Source: Erythroxylum novogranatense
Lineage: Eukaryota; Streptophyta; Magnoliopsida; Malpighiales; Erythroxylaceae
Direction: 5' to 3'
DNA length: 64,000 nucleotides
NCBI GenBank assembly: GCA_029891385.1
Contig: CM057233.1
Coordinates: forward strand, 28,131,852 to 28,195,851
A program made the position numbers and the translations under genes. Each line of letters starts with the position of its first letter. The first letter of the stretch is position 1. The notes below the pieces were generated by a model. It saw only the letters and a list, made by a program, of their open reading frames with translations, was not told the DNA's origin and ran no database searches. Below are positions 57,583 through 64,000 of the stretch, piece after piece.

Positions 57583-59451
57583 TTGGGCCTTATACATACC
57601 GATGTATGTGGTCCTTTTAGCATTGCAACGAGAGCAGGTTATTTGTATTTCATTACTTTTTCAGATGACTTCAGCAGATATGGGTATGTCTATTTAATGA
57701 AGCACAAATCTGAATCTTTTGAAAAGTTCAAAGAATATAAGAATGAAGTACAAAACCAGCTTGGCAAAATAATTAAAATCCTTCGATCTGATCGAGGAGG
57801 TGAATACTTAAGCCAAGAGTTTGATGATTATCTTAAGGATTGTGGAATTGTTTCACAATTGACTCCTCCAGGAACTCCTCAATGGAATGGTGTTTCTGAA
57901 AGGAGAAATCGAACTCTATTAGATATGGTTCGATCAATGATGAGTCAAACTGATCTTCCAAAATATTTATGGGGCTATGCTTTAGAAACAGCAGCATTCA
58001 TATTGAACGGTATTCCTTCAAAGGTTGTAGAAAAGACACCTTATGAGATATGGACTGGGAAGCGTCCCAATTTATCTTTTCTAAAGATTTGGGGTTGTGA
58101 GGCTTATGTGAAGCATCCAATTACCGACAAGTTGGCACCCAAATCTGAAAAATGTTATTTTGTGGGATATCCTAAGGAAACTAAAGGATATTACTTTTAC
58201 ATCCCAGCAGAGAACAAAGTGTTTGTTGCTCGAAATGGTTTTTTCTTAGAGAAGGAATTTGTTTCCAAAGGAAACAGTGGGAGTAAAGTACAACTTGAAG
58301 AAATTCAAGTTTCACAAAATGACATTGAGCCTGAAAAGGAGATTGAAGCGAGCTTACAATCTGTTGATGAGCAGTCTTCAACAACACAAGGCCTACGTAG
58401 ATCTAATAGGATTCGTCATGAGCCCGAGAGATATGGATTTCTCATTACTAATGATGATAATGTGATGCTCCTTGATCATAATGAGCCCACAACCTATCAA
58501 GACGCTATGGAAAGTCCAGAATCTGCTAAATGGTTAGAGGCCATGAAAGCAGAGATGCAATCCATGTATGACAATCAAGTTTGGACTTTGATTGATCCGT
58601 CTGATGGCTTGAAGACCATTGGATGCAAATGGGTTTTCAAAAAGAAACTCGACATAGATGGAAATGTGCACACTTATAAAGCAAGACTTGTTGCTAAAGG
58701 TTATCGACAAGTTCATGGAATTGATTATGATGAGACATTTTCTCCAGTGGTCATGATCAAATCCATTAGAATTCTTATTGCCATAGCTGCATACTATGAT
58801 TATGAGATATGGAAAATGGATGCCAAAAGGGCTTTCCTTAATGGAAAATTACTTGAGGATGTATATATGATACAACCTGAGGGTTTTGTCCATCCTAAGA
58901 ACTTAGGAAAGGTGTGCAAGCTTCAAAGATCCATTTATGGATTGAAGCAAGCATCAAGAAGCTGGAATCTTCGTTTTGATGAAGTTGTCAAAGAGTTTGG
59001 ATTCATCACGAATGAAGATGAACCTTGTGTTTACAAAAAGGTTAGTGGGAATGCTGTTGTCTTTTTAGCTTTATATGTTGATGACATACTGCCCATTGAA
59101 AACGATATTCCAACCTTACAGAGTGTCAAGATTTGGTTAAGGAAACATTTCTTAATGAAAGAATTAGGTGAGACTGCCTATGTTTTAGGCATTAAGATCT
59201 ATAGAGATAGATCAAGAAAGCTTATAGGCCTAAGTCAGAGTACATACATAGATAAGATACTGAAAAGGTTCAGTATGCAAGATTCCAATAGAGGATTCTT
59301 GCCTATGCCACATGGAATCAAGCTCTCTAAGAAGGATTGTCCTACTTGGGTAAAGAGCTTGGCGCATGAGTATGAATTTCATATGCATCTGCAATTGGAT
59401 CTATCATGTATGCCATGTTATGTACTCGACCGGATGTCTCATATTCTTTGA
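57583..59451 (+). CDS. pol: copia integrase and reverse transcriptase (open 622-codon stretch)
   Basis: The longest open frame in the window. The first ATG is at 57583, but the frame really continues from 57289 across one stop. The integrase core has IHTDVCGPF, ILRSDRGGEYL and WNGVSERRNRTLLDMV (D, D, E), then PYEIWTGKRPNLSFLKIWGC. RT begins near 58500 with YQDAMESPESAKWLEAM and shows KARLVAKGYRQ, KMDAKRAFLNG and YVDDILPIE (near 59071). It integrates and copies the element. The frame is lost at about 59380, where YASAIGSIMYAM continues in another phase. Confidence 0.93.
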   Translation: MGLIHTDVCGPFSIATRAGYLYFITFSDDFSRYGYVYLMKHKSESFEKFKEYKNEVQNQLGKIIKILRSDRGGEYLSQEFDDYLKDCGIVSQLTPPGTPQWNGVSERRNRTLLDMVRSMMSQTDLPKYLWGYALETAAFILNGIPSKVVEKTPYEIWTGKRPNLSFLKIWGCEAYVKHPITDKLAPKSEKCYFVGYPKETKGYYFYIPAENKVFVARNGFFLEKEFVSKGNSGSKVQLEEIQVSQNDIEPEKEIEASLQSVDEQSSTTQGLRRSNRIRHEPERYGFLITNDDNVMLLDHNEPTTYQDAMESPESAKWLEAMKAEMQSMYDNQVWTLIDPSDGLKTIGCKWVFKKKLDIDGNVHTYKARLVAKGYRQVHGIDYDETFSPVVMIKSIRILIAIAAYYDYEIWKMDAKRAFLNGKLLEDVYMIQPEGFVHPKNLGKVCKLQRSIYGLKQASRSWNLRFDEVVKEFGFITNEDEPCVYKKVSGNAVVFLALYVDDILPIENDIPTLQSVKIWLRKHFLMKELGETAYVLGIKIYRDRSRKLIGLSQSTYIDKILKRFSMQDSNRGFLPMPHGIKLSKKDCPTWVKSLAHEYEFHMHLQLDLSCMPCYVLDRMSHIL

Positions 59452-60053
59452 GCATAACAAGTAGATACCAATCTAATTATGGTGAGAGTCCTTTGGATAG
59501 CGATTAAGAATATCCTTAAGTATTTGAGAAGAACTAAGGATATGTTCCCGATCTATGGAGGACTTGAAGGAGAGCTCGTTGTAAATGGTTACACCGATCT
59601 GGTTTCGATCGACATAGATGATTTCGATCGCAATCAGGTTTTGTGTTACATTTGAATGGAGGTGCGATGAGTGGAAAAGTTCAAAGCAAGATATCATTGT
59701 TGATTCTACTGAAGCCGAGTACATTCTTTGCCTCGGATGCGCTAAGGAAGTCTGTATGGATCAGGAAGTTCATTACTGAGCTTGGAGTTATTCCTAGCAT
59801 TGCAAGTCCTATAGACCTTTATTGTGATAATAATGGGGCTATAGCACAGGCCAAGGAACCAAACTCACATCATAGATCCAAACACATACTCAGACGTTTC
59901 CATTTGATTAGAGAAATCATTGGGAGAGGAGACATGAAGATATGCAAAGTGGGCACAGATGACAACATTGCCGATCCACTTACTAAGCCTCTTCCACAGC
60001 CTAAACATGAGAGTCATACGAGGTCTATGGGTATTAGATATCTGACCGATTAG
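59380..60053 (+). pseudogene. copia RT end and RNase H, frameshifted
   Basis: After the shift near 59380 the sequence shows CTRPDVSYSLSITSRYQ, shifts again near 59490 (NILKYLRRTKDM), and shifts once more to 59643-60053. There DLYCDNNGAIAQAKEP, HHRSKHILRRFHLIREI and NIADPLTKPL mark the RNase H end. Three shifts in about 270 bases. Confidence 0.85.
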
Positions 60054-60060
60054 GCCTAGT

Positions 60061-60073
60061 GCAAGTGGGAGAT
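60061..60073 (+). promoter_or_regulatory. polypurine tract of the complete copia
   Basis: gcaagtgggagat directly before the 3' LTR. Confidence 0.8.
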
Positions 60074-61494
60074 TGTTAGTAGTGTGCCCTAGGCCAATGG
60101 ATATTTGTGATTCATGTATTAACATTATGATTTGTTAATAATATATTATGAGGTATTCCTTTCCTATATGCATGTATTTTGTTTATGTAATGTGATTTAC
60201 ATTCCATGAATGATATTAGACTTATGTCATCAAGTATGTGACTTGATAGTAAAACCATAAGCGTAATAACACTATTCTAGACTGTCCCTGGTCGATCATT
60301 ATTGGTGGAACAATAATGAATTAAGACTAGTATGTGTTCTAATTGATGATCACGTTTCTTGATCATGGATATGAGATATCAAATCGAAACATAGATATAT
60401 GTTAGAGAACATATATTGGACCGACCCACATAAAGAATACTACATGGTTTCATATCATTAGTGATTCTTTATATGGTTTGACTTTAGTCCTTTGACCTGA
60501 AGTCATCATGGTTCCCTATATGAAGAATTTAGTGTTTTGATATTAGACTAAGTTATTTTTAACCGAATAACAAATATTCTTATGTTGGACACTAAATGAA
60601 TCATGCGGAGGGATGTAAATGACGTAGATGGGATTTGTACCTCTCTTAAATGAGAGAGATATCATTTGGGCCTCTCGACAAGTGTGACTGAAGAAATGCA
60701 TGGTCGTGCTCAAATGAATTGATGAAGAGTCATCAATGTCATTTGTTATAACCAGTCAACTTGGGGATCAAGAAATTATGATTAATCAAAGGTTGACATG
60801 TGCCATGCCTTGTGATTAATCTTGATATCGTGTTACAAAAGGACTGAGCCTATAATCATAGTTACAGGTTAAATCGGATTATCGATCCTCATTTGATTTA
60901 GGTAGTCATAATGTCTTGCTAGAGGCCGCTTATGAATTATGGGCCTTGAAGTGTGATCAAACCCATTGCCAACATCAAATGAGCCTACAGGGTCGCACAC
61001 AAAGAGTGATGTGATCTAGGCTTATTCTCTTGGGCCTAATTATTAGGTATTGAATAAATATATGTAGATATATTTATTGGGCTAGATTGGATTAAGTTGT
61101 CGGGCTTTTATTATATATGATATAATAGGCCGAAACTTAATGGAGCCTAAATGGGATTAGGTTTTCTCTATAGATAGAGAAGCTTAAGTCTTATTAGGTT
61201 AAGGAAGAAGAGACAAAACCCTAGCCGTCATCCGAGAGAAAGATCGTGCGGTGTTCGGAAAGGAGTTTCAGGACGTACTAGCACACCACAGCCGCAACCC
61301 GGATCGTGCATACTCGTGTGGATACCAGTAGAGGGCATTCGCATTCTGTAGTGTCTTGGAATCCGAAAAGAAACAACCTATCCACGAAAATAAGGTATTT
61401 TCGTACATCTTTGTATTTTCGATTATACTTCATATTGTCGTATGGTCTTTTTCCGCAGTGTATTATGAATACTCGGACCGTACGCGATCCAACA
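60074..61494 (+). repeat. 3' LTR of the complete copia (1,421 bp)
   Basis: Same ends as the 5' copy. The palindrome lies at 61164-61181. Followed by the target duplication aattt. Confidence 0.95.
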
Positions 61495-62510
61495 AATTTG
61501 ACAGTACTTCCTTCATAATAATTCTATCCAAACTTCTCAAGTTTAATTCAGGATAAACCTCATCTCAATAGCATAACCATATAAAAAGTTATGGCACTAA
61601 CATTGAAACATATACAAATCCAAAATTTTCCAGCTTCTAACAATTAACCACTACTCATCCTATACTTCATTATAGACAAAGTCTAACTTCCAAAGTCTCT
61701 CTATAACACATTATATCTATCATTAATCATCATACATAAACAAAAGAAAGAACTTTACCTAGGTTTTCCATCAATCATGACCCACACATACAATTCACAT
61801 AATTAAGTCATTTAAACTCAATTTACCCTTCATTCTAGCATATACAAACTCTTTATCAAGGTCATTCAACCTCAATAATATTTCTATAAAACATCACTCA
61901 TCAATAACTCAAATTTACACACCCATCACTATACACGACACCCATATACCCCAAAATCCCATCTCATGCAATTAGCCTCTAAACTATCATCACAATTGTT
62001 TCATTTAACCAAAACCCATGATATTAAGAAGATACCTACATGATTTAGCTTCCAAGCTCCTTCAAGTCACCAAGAAACTCTAGCTCCTCCACAAACACTA
62101 TCTTCACCTTGGTAAGGCAGCATCAAGAAGAAAGTAGCAAGGTATTTAAGTGGGTAGTGATGGAAGAAGGCAAGGTTCAACTTTGAAGCTTTAAAGAAGA
62201 AAGTGTCGTGAGAAGGAGAGAATGAATGAAGAAATGAAGAAAAGGAGATGAAGGAAGCTTGAATCATGTTTTGCAAGTGAAAGATCCCAAAGATGGTCTT
62301 TCACTTAATGAATTTCGTGACATATAAGTGGTGTGGCAAGTGACACATGTCACTTGCGATATGTCACTCTCCCAAGGCTCCATTTGGCCTCTAAAATAAC
62401 TAGTCTATTTTATCTCAAATTTCTAAGCCAATAGTCTCCTAATTTTTAATACCACTTGTCAATAAATCCGAAGGTCATTTATCAAAATTTCCAATGCCAT
62501 TGGGCAATTG

Positions 62511-62688
62511 TTGGACCTCACCCCGCACACCTGGGCTAACATTTCCCACCCAGCGTGTGTTTGTGGGTTATACCATGACGGGTGTTTGCGGGTTATACCG
62601 CGGCATCCAACCTTAATCAGTACTGTCCTCTTTGGTCAAGGGTGAGCCACGGCTCGAACCCAAGACCTCAAGGTGATGGGATGTTACA
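62511..62688 (-). other. GC-rich segment with a tRNA B-box-like word at the start of LTR G
   Basis: Read on the minus strand, ggttcgagcc (62650-62659) matches the pol III B-box. The segment also has two copies of a cgggtgttt/tgggttatacc unit (62551-62600). No convincing A-box was seen, so a SINE is not established. Confidence 0.3.
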
Positions 62689-62693
62689 TAATG

Positions 62694-62721
62694 AAACCCT
62701 ATCAGTACCATTAGTTGATAG
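62694..62721 (+). pseudogene. SIRE-like copia, continuation after LTR G
   Basis: 28 bases in frame with the integrase-RT linker that stops at 50263 (ETLSVPLVD). Cut again at 62722 by an LTR start. Confidence 0.65.
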
Positions 62722-63427
62722 TGTTGGGACCCGCTTCGGAAACCGAATCCCAACCGGAAAAGCGAAAGACGAAAACGAAAACATAACGAAAAACGCAGCA
62801 CAAATAAAAGGGAAAGCGAATCGGATAACAAAGCTAAATACAAAGCGAGTGAAAATCAAAACCGAAAAACGAAAAGTAACCAAACGGATCCAAAATTAAA
62901 CGAATGAAAGCGAAAGAAGCAACATGGAATCAAAATGCGAATCGAAAGCGGATCAAAAATCAAAGAATACAAAGGAAGCCAAATCGAATAGCATAACAAA
63001 TGTCCGACCACGAGCTTCCGAGCTCACTCCCCTTTCATCCCCATCTCCAGGTTTCGAGCAGGAGATCGGATGAAAGAATGTGAATACGTTTGGTCCGATT
63101 TTGCATCGTCTGTATTTTATGTGAATTGAGCTTGGATATTAATATTGTTTATGGCTTGAATTTCCGTTAAGTAAGTGATTATGATGTATTTCGAGCATGT
63201 ATTTCAGAATGTATGAGGATTACGAATTGATGTATGAGAATATGAAATTGTGTATATTGTGTTGGTGTAAGTAAATTATGGAATTATATGTTAAGTTGCG
63301 GTTCAAAGTTTGTGTGTGATGATGAGTTATGGTTATGGATAAGAATGACTGAAGTGTTTAGAACTAAGGTTGCGTTTGTTTCTGCTGAGATCCCGGACGG
63401 AGGGTCCGGTTGATTTTGATGATTGTA
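62722..63427 (+). repeat. gypsy LTR-like fragment (TGTTGGGACCC start)
   Basis: Begins TGTTGGGACCCG. A ctccaggtttcgagc segment at 63045-63060 resembles the third acceptor and exon of LTR A, but lies only about 330 bp from the start, so orientation or completeness is uncertain. Interrupted at 63428. Confidence 0.5.
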
Positions 63428-64000
63428 TGTAACATCCCACCCTCAATTGGAAGGGTAAAATAGTAAATTTGACATAGGATAGAATAGATTTGGAGTGCAT
63501 AGGACTGTTCATGTATAATAGGATTGGTCCACAGTCACACTTGTGCACATGAAATTACTATGCATGCATACATGATATTCCCGGTTTGCGTGCCTAAGAC
63601 AATTCTATTGGGATTAACGTGGTTAATGGGTTTGAAAAATTATTCTGAGTGCGCCATAAATTGTTTTCTATTTTAAGAGATTTTTAGGAATTTTTCTGGA
63701 TTTTTTCGGAGAAAATTCCCGAACCGGAAAAATCGCCAATTAGCGAATCGATCGATTTTCGGTAGCGAAAATTTCTACCCAATGGCACTGTAATATTGGG
63801 TATATTATTTTGAAATTGAAATTAGGATCATTTGAGTTGATTGGGTTAGTTTTTGATCTGGATTGAAGAATTATTATTTTGACTTTTCTTTTAAATTTTG
63901 ACCAATTAGATTTGGCCACCAAAAAGCTTCATTTAATGCTCCAATTTGTTCCTATCGGTTTGCCTAATGAATTATATGAAAAGAGTGAGTTTTCTTGTTG
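63428..64000 (+). repeat. gypsy LTR of family E, cut by the window edge
   Basis: Begins TGTAACATCCCACCC and follows LTR E (38372 onward) closely for its whole visible length. Whether it is solo or part of an element cannot be seen. Confidence 0.92.

Larger units (their letters stand above)
53675..61494 (+). mobile_element. complete Ty1/copia element (7.8 kb)
   Basis: Two LTRs of 1,421 bp each, primer site, leader with a GTCGAC repeat, truncated gag, pol and polypurine tract. Perfect duplication aattt (53670-53674 and 61495-61499). The LTRs differ at about 40 positions by my count (2.8%), mostly transitions. Pol is one long frame with a single stop until RNase H, where frames shift. Confidence 0.95.
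50264..62688 (-). repeat. solo LTR G (gypsy, minus orientation) split by a complete copia
   Basis: On the plus strand it begins TGTAACACCCC and ends GGGATGTTACA. Perfect duplication taatg (50259-50263 and 62689-62693). Its own sequence is 50264-53674 and 61495-62688, about 4.6 kb. On its strand: exon-like block 51692-51747 with GTGAGT (51686-51691), two hairpin arrays (51218-51350 and 50842-51016), twin hairpin 50694-50710, acceptor near 50646, and a GC island at 52650-52865. The donor near 62033 is weak (GTATCT). Confidence 0.88.

Noticed and set aside
62650..62659. tRNA gene
   Set aside because: Only a B-box-like word; no cloverleaf, A-box or anticodon arm could be built.
62582..62899. 105-codon plus-strand frame
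   Set aside because: It runs across LTR G, its target duplication, a copia scrap and a new LTR, so it is an accident of layering.
1..64000. Host protein-coding gene
   Set aside because: Every frame with recognisable motifs belongs to a retroelement or pararetrovirus; the rest are short, AT- or repeat-driven frames.

Overview
This is 64 kb of nuclear DNA from a flowering plant, probably a dicot. It consists almost entirely of transposable elements inserted into one another, and I see no convincing host gene, tRNA, rRNA or CRISPR array. A plant source is indicated by Ty3/gypsy chromoviruses with very long LTRs (2.2-3.9 kb), several Ty1/copia lineages with tRNA-Met primer sites, an L1-type LINE with a C-terminal RNase H, an RTE-type LINE and an endogenous caulimovirid.

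Layout. 1-1207 is LTR-like DNA abutting a gypsy pol (1208-4195) and its 3' LTR (A, 4220-6449), which sits in the RNase H end of a minus-strand L1-type LINE (6450-10745). An endogenous pararetrovirus (about 10750-17266) follows, split by solo LTR B (12002-14640). It is fused to a decayed copia (17267-23781) that is itself split by solo LTR H (18888-22508, TSD CATTA). 23782-25330 is unassigned AT-rich DNA. From about 25330 an RTE LINE on the plus strand is broken up by a complete gypsy element C (26083-35981, TSD CGTAT), by solo LTR D (36150-46549, holding solo LTRs E 38372-42289 and F 42976-46134), and by a SIRE-like copia starting at 46737. That copia is interrupted at 50264 by minus-orientation LTR G (50264-62688, TSD TAATG), which contains a complete copia (53675-61494, TSD AATTT). 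The copia shows again for 28 bases at 62694 before an LTR start at 62722 and an LTR of family E at 63428.

How the parts relate. Seven insertions could be closed by reading 5-bp target-site duplications, five perfect among solo or complete elements plus two one-mismatch cases and one more perfect pair for solo E and F, so the order of events is recoverable. The most interesting signal is inside the long gypsy LTRs. Families that no longer resemble one another in most of their length keep the same order of parts: TATA-like box, leader with a GTAAGT donor, CpG-dense island, 55-90 nt exon-like block ending in GTGAGT or similar, array of small hairpins closed by TTGTGACCG/CGGTCACAA, a twin hairpin around CCATCGATGATGG, a TTTTTCAG acceptor, then the LTR end. 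It looks like a conserved, spliced and structured leader carried by a gypsy lineage. All statements are by eye; no alignment, folding or database search was run.
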